This document shows, piece by piece, positions 19,730 through 28,246 of a stretch of 64,000 nt of DNA (its first letter is position 1; each line of letters starts with the position of its first letter). A model generated the notes under the pieces. It was not told where the DNA came from. It did no database searches and worked only from the letters and a program-made list of their open reading frames with translations. The DNA lies in the NCBI RefSeq assembly GCF_004342885.1, contig NZ_SMAB01000010.1, forward strand, positions 1-64,000, written 5' to 3'. Source of the DNA: Tepidibacillus fermentans. GTDB lineage: Bacteria > Bacillota > Bacilli > Tepidibacillales > Tepidibacillaceae. The position numbers and the translations under genes are program-made.

Positions 19730-19755
19730 AGAGGGGCTATTACCCCTCTTTTTTC
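19730..19755 (+). terminator. terminator between convergent genes
   Basis: Stem AGAGGGG/CCCCTCT (19730-19736 with 19743-19749) followed by TTTTT on the plus strand. It ends transcription from the tautomerase gene and lies 5 bases after the stop of glcF on the opposite strand. Confidence 0.75.
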
Positions 19756-19759
19756 ACGT

Positions 19760-21052
19760 TTATTTCAATCTTGCTGCTTCTGCTAATAAGTCAGCAATAT
19801 GCATGACTCTTACCTTTCCTTCAAGGCCTGCACGTTGAACTCCCATTCGCATTTGCATTTGACAGCCAGGATTGGCCACGACAACAATCTCTGCTTGGGT
19901 ATTGATGACATTTATCATCTTCGCATCAAGAATTTGCATCGATTCATCATAATGAACGATATTGTAGGTACCTGCTGACCCACAACAAGTTCCTGCTCCT
20001 ACCATTTCCACATACTCAATTCCTGGGATGGATTGGATCAATTTCCTCGGTTGCAACGTAACCTTTTGAACATTAGTTAAATGACAAGAATCCTGATAGG
20101 TCACTCGGACATTCATTGGATAGAGTTTTGGTAATTCATCTATTTCCGCAAGAATTTCATTAATATCTTTTACTTTTTTGACAAACGCTTTTGCCCGTTC
20201 TGCCCAAACTGGGTCATCAGCAAGGAGCTTATCATATTCTTTTAGCATCGCTCCGCATCCCCCTTGGTTGTTCACCAAGTAGGAAGCTCCGGAACGTTCA
20301 AGCATTTCAATGTTTTTCTTCGCTAGATCTTTAGCTAGATCCACTTCTCCTGCGTGAGCATGAACAGCCCCACAGCAAGTTTGATCTTCAGGAGTAACGA
20401 TGGGAAACCCTGCCGCTTCTAATAACTTCATGGTTGAGACATTGGTTTCATGAAAAACCGTATCTTGAATACACCCAGAGAAAAAGGCAACGGTAGGCTT
20501 ATTTGTCTTTGCATTTGGTTCCACTCTTTTTGGGAGTTTCGCACGAAATGGTGCCACCTCTGGTAATACAGCTTCAAAAGCACCCATATGCCATGGTAAT
20601 GTTTTTAAGATACCACTCTTTCTTGCAATTTTTTGTAGCCCTGATTTTTGGTAGATTCGGATTCCTCCTCTAATCCATTTCATTCGTTTTGGATAAGGAA
20701 GTAATTGTTTTAAGAATAACCATCTTACGGCTTTGACGGGTGCTGAAAAATTGGTCTGTTCGGTTATGACTTCTTTTGCATGCTCAAGCATCGTGCCATA
20801 TTGAACACCAGAAGGACAAGCTACTTCACATGCGCGACATCCCAAGCATAAATCTAAGGATTCTGTAATATCTTTCGTTACCAATCCCCCATCTTGTACA
20901 GCCTTCATCAAGGCAATTCGCCCGCGTGGTGTTGCCGTTTCTTTGGGAATAATCTTATAGGTTGGACAAACCGATAAACAAAAACCACATTGCATACAGT
21001 TTAATAAATCGTCTTCAGAAATTCCAAGTGCTAGAGATATTTGATGGCTCAT
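19760..21052 (-). CDS. glcF: glycolate oxidase iron-sulfur subunit
   Basis: Electron-transfer subunit of membrane-associated glycolate dehydrogenase, 430 residues. Two [4Fe-4S] clusters are visible: CMQCGFCLSVCP near 19 and CLGCRACEVACP near 68. Two C-terminal CCG domains carry CIQDTVF..CCGA and SCHLT..CCGSAGT. ATGA overlap with the upstream glcD stop shows coupling. A lactate-utilising (LutA/LldE-like) role is the main alternative. Confidence 0.9.
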   Translation of the reverse strand: MSHQISLALGISEDDLLNCMQCGFCLSVCPTYKIIPKETATPRGRIALMKAVQDGGLVTKDITESLDLCLGCRACEVACPSGVQYGTMLEHAKEVITEQTNFSAPVKAVRWLFLKQLLPYPKRMKWIRGGIRIYQKSGLQKIARKSGILKTLPWHMGAFEAVLPEVAPFRAKLPKRVEPNAKTNKPTVAFFSGCIQDTVFHETNVSTMKLLEAAGFPIVTPEDQTCCGAVHAHAGEVDLAKDLAKKNIEMLERSGASYLVNNQGGCGAMLKEYDKLLADDPVWAERAKAFVKKVKDINEILAEIDELPKLYPMNVRVTYQDSCHLTNVQKVTLQPRKLIQSIPGIEYVEMVGAGTCCGSAGTYNIVHYDESMQILDAKMINVINTQAEIVVVANPGCQMQMRMGVQRAGLEGKVRVMHIADLLAEAARLK

Positions 21053-22461
21053 GATTGTATAACCACTCTCTTTCTAGGCTGATCGGTAAACAGTTTGCCT
21101 GGATTGAGAATTCCTTTTGGGTCAAAAGCCTTCTTAATTCCTTTCATCACTTCAATTCCAGATTTCCCCACTTTCCATTCGAGATAACCTGCTTTGGCGA
21201 TTCCCACTCCATGTTCGCCTGTAATCGTTCCCCCTAATTCAATCGTTTTTTCGTAGATTTCATCAAATGCTTTTTCCACCCTTTTTATTTCATCCGCATT
21301 GCGAACATCTGTTAAACAGGTAGGATGCAGATTTCCATCTCCTGCATGGCCAAAAGTACAAATCATTAGATTATATTTTTTAGCCACATTTTTAATCGTT
21401 TCAACCATTGGTGCCAATTCAGACCGAGGAACGGTGGCGTCCTCCAAAATTGTCGTTGGTTTTAAACGAGCTAAAGCAGAAAGAGCCATCCTTCTTGCCG
21501 TCATCAATTGTTCTGCTTCTTTTGCTGTACTTGCTACTTGTACCGATACCGCTTGTTCTTGACGGCAAATTTCAGCCATCTTCTCAATATCACGATCCAC
21601 TTGGTCTTTACTTCCGTCTTGTTCCATTAATAAGATGGCTTCTACATCACGGGGAAGCCCAATTTTGACATAATCTTCAACCACATTAATCGTGCCATTA
21701 TCCATGAATTCTAAAGTAACTGGGATGATTTTATTCGCAATAATTTTTGATACTGCCCGAGCCGCATCAGTCAAATCTTTAAAGATCGCTAACATTGTTC
21801 GCTTTGTTTCCGGCAATGGTAACAATTTCAGTGTTGCTTTTGTGATCACAGCTAAAGTACCTTCAGATCCGATTAATAACTTTGTTAAATCATACCCTGC
21901 TACGTCTTTTGCCAATTTGCCCCCAGTGTGAAGAATATCTCCATTTGGAAGTACTGCTTCAAGGGCAATCACATAATCCTTTGTCACCCCGTATTTCAAA
22001 CCACGAAGTCCCCCAGCATTTTCTGCAATATTACCGCCAATTGTGGAGATCCGTAACGAACCAGGATCAGGTGGGTAAAATAATCCCTTTGCTTCAACGG
22101 TTTGATGTAATTCTTGGGTAATGACTCCAGGTTGTACCGTAGCGGTTAAATTTTCCTCATCGATTTCTAAGATCTGATTCATTCGATTTAATGCGAGGAC
22201 GAGCCCGCCTTTTAATGGTACCGTACCCCCACTTAGATTGGTTGCTGAACCACGTGGAATTACAGGAATACCGTATTCATAAGCAATTCTCATTACTTTT
22301 GCGACTTCTTCTGTTGTTTTTGGCAATACTACGATATCGGGAAGTTCTTGATACATGGGTGTTGAATCATAGGAATAAGCGACTAATTCCTCTGGTTGAT
22401 CTAATACCCAATTTTCTCCCACGATTTCAACTAATCGTTGTTTTACTTGCGGGTCAATCAT
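21049..22461 (-). CDS. glcD: glycolate oxidase FAD-linked subunit
   Basis: Oxidises glycolate, or a similar 2-hydroxy acid, to the 2-oxo acid. The 470-residue protein has the PCMH-type FAD domain (VIPRGSATNLSGGTVP near 89, GGNIAENAGGLRGLKYG near 140, GSEGTLAVIT) and the C-terminal FAD-linked oxidase domain with HAGDGNLHP near 368 and GEHGVGIAK near 412. It is paired with glcF and has the GntR regulator divergent. D-lactate is an alternative substrate. Confidence 0.9.
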   Translation of the reverse strand: MIDPQVKQRLVEIVGENWVLDQPEELVAYSYDSTPMYQELPDIVVLPKTTEEVAKVMRIAYEYGIPVIPRGSATNLSGGTVPLKGGLVLALNRMNQILEIDEENLTATVQPGVITQELHQTVEAKGLFYPPDPGSLRISTIGGNIAENAGGLRGLKYGVTKDYVIALEAVLPNGDILHTGGKLAKDVAGYDLTKLLIGSEGTLAVITKATLKLLPLPETKRTMLAIFKDLTDAARAVSKIIANKIIPVTLEFMDNGTINVVEDYVKIGLPRDVEAILLMEQDGSKDQVDRDIEKMAEICRQEQAVSVQVASTAKEAEQLMTARRMALSALARLKPTTILEDATVPRSELAPMVETIKNVAKKYNLMICTFGHAGDGNLHPTCLTDVRNADEIKRVEKAFDEIYEKTIELGGTITGEHGVGIAKAGYLEWKVGKSGIEVMKGIKKAFDPKGILNPGKLFTDQPRKRVVIQS

Positions 22462-22514
22462 CTTATCCTCCCCCTAGGCGAAAAATAATTGGTTTTAAAT
22501 AACTATTTCAGATT

Positions 22515-22532
22515 ATCTGATGACCTTATGAT
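22515..22532. promoter_or_regulatory. candidate GntR operator, copy 1
   Basis: ATCTGATGACCTTATGAT lies in the divergent glcD/gntR promoter region, about 55 bases upstream of glcD. A copy with one mismatch occurs at 23443 just after the regulator gene. FadR-subfamily regulators commonly bind such short partial palindromes. Confidence 0.45.
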
Positions 22533-22670
22533 AACATATATAAAAGCGTTATAAATTTATTTTTTTAAAATTTTTTTAACAATTCATTTTTTTGATACTG
22601 TTTTTTGTAAAGATTGTGATAAACTGTATTTAGTATTGTAACGGATGATGATTTAGTTGAGGTGTATGCG

Positions 22671-23399
22671 ATGAAGTTGAAACAAATTAAGCCCCAAAAA
22701 ATTTACGAAAGGGTAGCTGAACAATTGAAAGAAATGATCCTCGATGGGACGTTAAAGCCGGGGGAAAGATTATTATCTGTGAGGGAACTAGCAGAAGAAC
22801 TACAAGTTGGAAGAAGCGCAGTAAGAGAAGCGCTAAGTGCCCTTAGTGCAATGGGATTAATTGAAATTCGTCAAGGGGAAGGTACCTTCGTTAAAAAATT
22901 CTCTGAAGCCGACCTTTTATCTTTCGATGTATCGGATCAATTAATCGACATTGATCAGATCAAATCTTTGATGGAAGTGAGGAAAATCATCGAGGTTTCT
23001 GCCGTTGAATTAGCAGCACAGAGAAGAACAAATGAAGATCTATTCCATCTTGAAGAGGCTCTTAATCGAATGAAAGAAGATTTGAAGACACTAGATGAGA
23101 ACGAAGCAGCAGACTGGATGTTTCATTATGCAATAGCAAAAGCAACGAAGAACAATATGCTTGTCCATATTATTGAATCCATTTCTGATTCAATCAAAAA
23201 AAATTTAAAAACGAATCGCAAAATCTTATTCTCCTTACCTGGAACTCCAGAGCAACTTTTAGAAGAACATTCTAATATCTTTCATGCTATAGAAAAAAGG
23301 GATTCGCAAGAAGCTAGAAAACTAATGCTAGAACATCTACAGCGTGTAGAGGATAAAATCTTCGTATTATCGAATGATATCGCTTTAGAAAAAGGGTGA
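22671..23399 (+). CDS. FadR-subfamily GntR transcriptional regulator
   Basis: Metabolite-responsive repressor or activator of 242 residues. The N-terminal winged helix (IYERVAEQLKEMILDGTLKPG; SVRELAEELQVGRSAVREALSALSAMGLIEIRQGEGTFV) is followed by an all-helical FCD effector domain with metal-ligand-type residues (RKIIEVSAVELAA; HYAIAKATKNNML; EHSNIFHAIEKRD). ATG 22671 has GAGGTG 6 bases upstream, better than the GTG at 22662. Divergent to glcDF, so it probably controls that pair in response to glycolate or lactate. Confidence 0.88.
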   Translation: MKLKQIKPQKIYERVAEQLKEMILDGTLKPGERLLSVRELAEELQVGRSAVREALSALSAMGLIEIRQGEGTFVKKFSEADLLSFDVSDQLIDIDQIKSLMEVRKIIEVSAVELAAQRRTNEDLFHLEEALNRMKEDLKTLDENEAADWMFHYAIAKATKNNMLVHIIESISDSIKKNLKTNRKILFSLPGTPEQLLEEHSNIFHAIEKRDSQEARKLMLEHLQRVEDKIFVLSNDIALEKG

Positions 23400-23442
23400 T
23401 TTTTTTCTTGTATTTTCCTCCCTTTTGATGTATTCTATATAC

Positions 23443-23460
23443 ATCTGATGACCTTATCAT
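23443..23460. promoter_or_regulatory. candidate GntR operator, copy 2
   Basis: ATCTGATGACCTTATCAT, identical to the site at 22515 except for one base, lies 44 bases after the regulator stop. No long gene follows on the plus strand before the terminator at 23534, so the target is unclear. Confidence 0.4.
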
Positions 23461-23533
23461 CATATTATTGATTCATATCTGTACTCACAATTCTTTCATA
23501 TGGTTTATTACATCCCTCTCTTTTTTATTTTTT

Positions 23534-23569
23534 AAGCCCATAGGTTGATTTCTATGGGCTTCTTTTTTT
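23534..23569 (+). terminator. plus-strand terminator after the GntR gene
   Basis: Stem AAGCCCATAG/CTATGGGCTT followed by CTTTTTTT on the plus strand. It overlaps the 3' end of the convergent radical SAM gene. Confidence 0.75.
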
Positions 23570-24520
23570 CTTCAGATAATATTTCCCCTGCCATGTGTTT
23601 CTTTGTTCTAGTTCTTGGTCAATGCCATTTAATACTTCCCATTTTTTCAGTGTCCAAAGGGGTTCTACTAGAAGCTCTCTTGGTCCATCACCGGTTAAAC
23701 GATGGATGACCATCTCTGGTGGCAATATTTCTAACATGTCGACGACTAATTTCGTATAGGTTTCTTGGTCCATAAAATGAAGTTTTCCTTCTTGATATAA
23801 TTTTATCAATGGTGTTTTTTTTAACAGGTGGAGCATATGGATCTTGATTCCTTGGATTGGAAGGTTTGCGACTACCCTTGCCGTTTCCATCATCTCTTCG
23901 ATCGTTTCCCCAGGTAAATTGACAATAATATGAACGACAACATCAATCTTTCGCTCTCTTAGTTTATGAACTCCATCCAAAAAAACTTGATAATCATGAC
24001 CACGATTAATCAATACTTGGGTATGCTCATGTATCGTTTGTAATCCTAATTCAACCCATAATTTCGTTTTCTGATTCACTTCCGAAAGTACGTCTAATAC
24101 CTCGTCTGGCAAACAATCAGGCCTAGTTGCAATCGATAAACCAACGACCCCTTCTTCTTCCAAGATCGCATCGTACATTTCCCTTAATTGTTCTGCTGGT
24201 GCATAGGTATTAGAAAAGGCCTGAAAATAACCAATGTACTTTGCCTTTGGCCATTTCTTGTGTAGCTGATCCCTTACTTGGTGAAATTGTTGTTTTAGAT
24301 CTAACCGCCTGTCACCTGCATAATCCCCTGAACCTCTTGCACTACAAAAGATACATCCTCCAGTGGCAACACGGCCATCCCGATTTGGACAAGTAAAACC
24401 GCCATCTAAAGAAACTTTGAATACTTTTTCACCAAAAAGTTTTCGGTATTCGTAGTTTAATGTATGGTAACGTTTATTTCCCCATAATAATGGTTGTTGT
24501 ATTTCCTGCATGATCTCCAT
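23552..24520 (-). CDS. radical SAM protein, TIGR01212/YtqA family
   Basis: Radical SAM enzyme of the YhcC/YtqA family, 322 residues. The cluster-binding Cys residues are in TCPNRDGRVATGGCIFCSARG near 40-60, followed by the family segments YFQAFSNTYAP and LWVELGLQTIHEHT. The reaction is unknown. The frame runs to 24550, but AAAGGA lies 7 bases before the ATG at 24520 and the extension has no family match. Confidence 0.88.
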   Translation of the reverse strand: MEIMQEIQQPLLWGNKRYHTLNYEYRKLFGEKVFKVSLDGGFTCPNRDGRVATGGCIFCSARGSGDYAGDRRLDLKQQFHQVRDQLHKKWPKAKYIGYFQAFSNTYAPAEQLREMYDAILEEEGVVGLSIATRPDCLPDEVLDVLSEVNQKTKLWVELGLQTIHEHTQVLINRGHDYQVFLDGVHKLRERKIDVVVHIIVNLPGETIEEMMETARVVANLPIQGIKIHMLHLLKKTPLIKLYQEGKLHFMDQETYTKLVVDMLEILPPEMVIHRLTGDGPRELLVEPLWTLKKWEVLNGIDQELEQRNTWQGKYYLKKKRSP

Positions 24521-24616
24521 GGTGATATCCTTTCTATTACAAACAATCATTTAAACCCTATTTTAACATATTCATAGTTTAAAAAGGAGGCTGAGGTGTT
24601 GGAAGATTTATATAAA

Positions 24617-24697
24617 TAGGTTTGTATATTTCAACGCGCTCCGTTGTCCGTACTGCGCACTCCCAAAAGTCGCCGCTTATGGAATATACAAACCATA
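24617..24697. repeat. full copy of the dispersed intergenic repeat
   Basis: TAGGTTTGTATATTTCAACG at the left, GCGCTCCGTTGTCCG and CTCCCAAAAGTCGC inside, and TTATGGAATATACAAACCAT at the right; about 90 percent identical by eye to the copy at 14594. A second partial end, GCAAACCTATTTA, follows at 24708. Confidence 0.75.
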
Positions 24698-24736
24698 CAA
24701 GCTAGTTGCAAACCTATTTATGGGGGTCTTATATAT

Positions 24737-24767
24737 AAAAAAGCCCTTCCATTTTACTGGAAAGGCA
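24737..24767 (-). terminator. terminator of the DoxX gene
   Basis: Stem GCCTTTCCA/TGGAAGGGC with loop GTAAAA, then TTTTTT on the minus strand, about 20 bases past the doxX stop. Confidence 0.85.
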
Positions 24768-24784
24768 AGGGGAAGAGATTCAGT

Positions 24785-25276
24785 TTATGAGGCAACACTT
24801 TGTCCTTTTCTCATTTGTTTTAATTTTGGTAAGAGGTAGTAATCTACTCCCCAACGATAAGAAGCAGGGCCGATAAATAATAAGATAATAGCTAATGTAT
24901 ATAATTGTGGGTTCGTAGAAGTAGAGCCAGCAAGCATAAAGTTAAGATTCATAAACGCTGTTGCAAGTAAAGCGATCGTTGTAAAACAACCAATAATAAG
25001 TCCAATCCCTGCTAAAAATTCTCCCCAAGGAATGATAAAATCAAAGAGTCCATGAAATGGGATTGCAAAACCATTTAAGAATGCTGCATACCATCCTTGT
25101 ACTGCTGGATGTTCACCAACTGCTTTTTTCACAGCTCCCATTAAGAATCCCTTTGCTGAAAATGGCTCAGGACCTGTGAGTTTTTCCCAACCAGCTGTCA
25201 AGAATTCCCAACCGATATAAATACGCACGATTGTCCAAAAAATTGCTGCTTTGTCACTACGCAAAGCTTTTAACAT
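24785..25276 (-). CDS. DoxX-family membrane protein
   Basis: About 163 residues with four hydrophobic segments (FWTIVRIYIGWEFLTAGWEKL; FDFIIPWGEFLAGIGLIIG; IALLATAFMNLNFMLAG; LYTLAIILLFIGPAS). The RIYIGWEFLTAGWEKL start is typical of DoxX proteins, linked to thiosulfate:quinone oxidoreductase in archaea and to redox homeostasis in some bacteria. ATG 25276 has AAGGGTGG upstream. A symmetric TTGTGAA-N7-TTCACAA lies 73 bases upstream. Confidence 0.85.
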   Translation of the reverse strand: MLKALRSDKAAIFWTIVRIYIGWEFLTAGWEKLTGPEPFSAKGFLMGAVKKAVGEHPAVQGWYAAFLNGFAIPFHGLFDFIIPWGEFLAGIGLIIGCFTTIALLATAFMNLNFMLAGSTSTNPQLYTLAIILLFIGPASYRWGVDYYLLPKLKQMRKGQSVAS

Positions 25277-25348
25277 CTCTACCACCCTTTTCAGATTAGT
25301 TTTAAAACATAGCGCTTCGTTTGTCTTCAATATAACTCTATTCCTAAA

Positions 25349-25369
25349 TTGTGAAAAGGCACTTCACAA
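25349..25369. promoter_or_regulatory. TTGTGAA-N7-TTCACAA palindrome upstream of doxX
   Basis: Perfect seven-base half-sites with a 7-base spacer. Half-sites equal those of the Rex box, but the standard Rex spacer is 4, so either a different regulator binds or this is not an operator. Confidence 0.35.
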
Positions 25370-25436
25370 TTCCGACATATCTCGTTCAAAATTTGGACAA
25401 TCTTTTAGACACATAATATTCAAGAATAATTATAAT

Positions 25437-26219
25437 TTACAGTAATTGCTGGATTAAGTCTTCTAAATCGTTAGCAATAACCCTAGGTTTATAATCTAGG
25501 TCTTTTAGGTCTTCCCTACGAGAGATGCCTGTTAGTACCAGAGCCGTCGGTAAATTGGCTAATACCCCAGCTTTTATATCTGTCAGTAAATTGTCCCCGA
25601 CTACCCAGATGTTTTCCCTTTTTAATGCAGGTAATTTCCTCATTAAACGGTCTATCGCATATTCCATAATAATCGGAGATGGTTTGCCAATCACAACGGC
25701 TTCTTTTTTTGCTGCTGTCTGAATCGCTGCTGCAATCGATCCTGCACCAGGGATCGGTCCTTCATCTGAGGGGAGTAAATGGTCTGGGTTCGTATTAATA
25801 AATTCTGCTCCTAAATGAATGAATTGAATGGCTTTTGCTAGTTTTTCATAAGTAAACCTTCGATCAATCCCCTGAACGACTGCATCCACTTGCTCCTCTT
25901 CACTTAAGATAAATCCTGCTTTTGTTAAAGCAACTTCTAATCCCTTTTCTCCAATCATATACACCTTTTTCCCGATTTGATGCTCTACAATATATTGAAC
26001 AGCGCCTTGAGCACTCGTATAAATTTCTTCAGCTTGAGTATTAATCCCCATCTTTTGTAAATGGTTAGCTACCATCTCTGAGGTACGGGACGAGTTATTC
26101 GTCACAAACAAAAAGGGTATTTTTTTTTCTTTAAGTATTTCAACAAATTCCTTCGCCTTAGGAATGGTGACTCCCCCACGATAAATTGTACCGTCTAAAT
26201 CGATTAAAAACCCTAACAC
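25437..26219 (-). CDS. NagD/AraL-type HAD-IIA sugar-phosphate phosphatase
   Basis: Haloacid-dehalogenase hydrolase of the HAD-IIA (NagD, YutF) group, 260 residues. Motif I FLIDLDGTIYRG at the N-terminus, motif II FVTNNSSRT near 40, motif III Lys in VIGKPSPIIM near 177, motif IV WVVGDNLLTDIKAG near 205. GTG at 26219 preceded by AAAGGAG is chosen; the frame extends 18 codons further upstream into the end of the neighbouring permease gene. Substrate uncertain. Confidence 0.88.
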   Translation of the reverse strand: MLGFLIDLDGTIYRGGVTIPKAKEFVEILKEKKIPFLFVTNNSSRTSEMVANHLQKMGINTQAEEIYTSAQGAVQYIVEHQIGKKVYMIGEKGLEVALTKAGFILSEEEQVDAVVQGIDRRFTYEKLAKAIQFIHLGAEFINTNPDHLLPSDEGPIPGAGSIAAAIQTAAKKEAVVIGKPSPIIMEYAIDRLMRKLPALKRENIWVVGDNLLTDIKAGVLANLPTALVLTGISRREDLKDLDYKPRVIANDLEDLIQQLL

Positions 26220-26259
26220 TTTCTTCTCCTTTCTATGATTTGCAATTCTATACAACCTT

Positions 26260-27351
26260 TTATTTTTCTTCATACTCCTCTTTTGGAATTCGAATCCATT
26301 TTTTCAAGTATCCTTTTTCATAGAGCGCTTTGATCAAGATTAATAAAACAGGAGATAGAATCACCCCTGCGACTCCAAATAAAGAGAGTGAGATCACCAT
26401 AAACGAAAGCATTGTAAATGCCGATACACCTAATGATTCCCCGGTAATTTTGGGTTCGGCAATTTGGCGAAACACGATTACCACAAGTAACAGTAATCCT
26501 AGCCAAAGTGCGGGTGTTATTCTGCCAATAATAAATAAATAAATGATCCAAGGAACGAATACGGTGGATACCCCTAGGATTGGTAACAGGTCAAAAAAGG
26601 CAGAAAGCAAAGAAATAGAAAAAGAATTTTCAATTCCTAAGAATAGTAAGCCGAAGTAGATGATTAAGAACGTAAAACTAATTAATTTTAATTGGGCTTT
26701 TACATAGGTGAGAATCCCTTTTATCACATTCTCTTTCAGAAAATAATATGCCTTTTTAAATGTTTTTGGTGTTTTCTCTTCCGCTAAGCGTTTCCACTGA
26801 ACAATTTCAAGGCTTAAAAAATAAGCGAGAATTAGCCCAAGTACAAAGTTCATAACAAGAGTGGGTATCGAAGTTAAAAAATTAAAGAGTCCAAGCAGAA
26901 GCCCTGATAAAAAGGAAGAGCTTTTATTCGCAATAATTTGGGAATAATCGCCTATCTTTTCTACTACACCTGGTGGTAATGCATTTAGCTTCATCTGAAC
27001 ATAATTGGCCTTAGCAATCAACTCTTCTTGAAAGAAATAAATATAGTGCGGCAAGGATTGGGCGAGTTGATGGATTTGCAAAGTGAAAATAATTCCTACT
27101 GTTACGGTAATACCTAAAATAATCAAGACAAAAACTAGAGTTGATATGGTTGTTGCAATTGACTTTTTGACTCCTCTTTTATGTAAAAAACGAGCCAGGG
27201 GTTCGATCATCAAATAGATCACAAAGCCAACAAAAATTGGCTTAGCAATGTTATAAACATAACTAAAAACAAACATAATCAAATAAACCGTAAAAACGAT
27301 TAAAAAAATATCGAATGCAGTTCTCGCATACCTCTTATAATACGTAAACAA
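26260..27351 (-). CDS. AI-2E family transporter (YtvI-like permease)
   Basis: Integral membrane protein of 363 residues with about eight helices. Family features are the paired N-terminal helices, FVGFVIYLMIEPLARFLHKRGV, and the C-terminal FFDLLPILGVSTVFVPW and PKITGESLGVSAFTMLSFMVISLSLFG segments of the PerM/YdiK/YtvI group. Start is TTG behind AGAGGTGG. Members are variously proposed as exporters or Na+/H+ antiporters; substrate cannot be inferred here. Confidence 0.87.
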   Translation of the reverse strand: MFTYYKRYARTAFDIFLIVFTVYLIMFVFSYVYNIAKPIFVGFVIYLMIEPLARFLHKRGVKKSIATTISTLVFVLIILGITVTVGIIFTLQIHQLAQSLPHYIYFFQEELIAKANYVQMKLNALPPGVVEKIGDYSQIIANKSSSFLSGLLLGLFNFLTSIPTLVMNFVLGLILAYFLSLEIVQWKRLAEEKTPKTFKKAYYFLKENVIKGILTYVKAQLKLISFTFLIIYFGLLFLGIENSFSISLLSAFFDLLPILGVSTVFVPWIIYLFIIGRITPALWLGLLLLVVIVFRQIAEPKITGESLGVSAFTMLSFMVISLSLFGVAGVILSPVLLILIKALYEKGYLKKWIRIPKEEYEEK

Positions 27352-27437
27352 TTTTCCACCTCTTTTTTTTTTCTGAATTCTCCTAGAACACGTTCTACTA
27401 TTGACCTATTATATGTTTTCTCCATCATTTGGTAAAG

Positions 27438-28118
27438 TTAATAGCCAAACAACCATTGAAATAATGCCACCAAAGAATTCAAGATATAAGGTACAGTTCG
27501 ATCGAAAATAGCTGCAAATACATAATCCCCAAGCGGTGTGATGAACAAGATCAAAAATAGGAAAACACCATATTGTTCATATTGAATCAATCGAACCCTT
27601 ACATCATTCGGAGCCAAATCTTCAATAATTCGGTAACCATCCAATGGAGGGAAAGGAAGCAGATTAAAGACAAAGAGAACCACATTTAATGAGACAACCA
27701 TATTCACCAATTGGTTGATCGTAGAATATGTAGATTCGCTCAGATTGGATAGTAAGCCAATTCGATAAAGGGTAAAGTAAAGTCCAATAAAGATGATCGC
27801 AATCATAAGATTACTTAAAGGTCCTGCAAATGAAACTAATGCACCTGACAATCTTCGATGACGAAAATGGAAATGATTTACAGGCACTGGCTTGGCCCAA
27901 CCAAATCCAGCAATAAAAATCATTAATGTCCCGAACAAATCTAAATGTGCGGCAGGATTTAAAGTAAGCCTTCCCTCGTTTTTTGCTGTCGGATCACCGA
28001 GTCGATAAGCGACGTAAGCATGGCTAAATTCGTGTACTGTAAAAGCAATGATTAAAGCAACGATGACATACGGTAATTCAGATATCGGATAATAAAGAAA
28101 TTGCTGAATGTTCTCCAT
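27438..28118 (-). CDS. site-2 protease family membrane metalloprotease (M50)
   Basis: A 226-residue polytopic zinc protease of the YwhC/Rv1417-like M50 group. The zinc motif HEFSH lies in helix 1 near residue 30 and the third ligand in NLLPFPPLDGYR near 152. No PDZ domain, as in the short bacterial subgroup. Its substrate is unknown. It stands alone on the minus strand, divergent from the exporter gene. Confidence 0.9.
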   Translation of the reverse strand: MENIQQFLYYPISELPYVIVALIIAFTVHEFSHAYVAYRLGDPTAKNEGRLTLNPAAHLDLFGTLMIFIAGFGWAKPVPVNHFHFRHRRLSGALVSFAGPLSNLMIAIIFIGLYFTLYRIGLLSNLSESTYSTINQLVNMVVSLNVVLFVFNLLPFPPLDGYRIIEDLAPNDVRVRLIQYEQYGVFLFLILFITPLGDYVFAAIFDRTVPYILNSLVALFQWLFGY

Positions 28119-28246
28119 AATCAGTCTCCATTCACAGTTTTTTTAGAATTTCTTTCAATCGATTTTATCATTTTTCTTTTATAATAATATCAGATAAGGT
28201 GATCAGTTCACCTGCTTTCTAGAAACCGAAAAATAGAGGTGCAATT

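Noticed and set aside
26219-26273. Longer N-terminus of the NagD-like phosphatase overlapping the AI-2E permease gene
   Set aside because: The extra 18 residues are basic and not family-like, and GTG 26219 has an AAAGGAG site.
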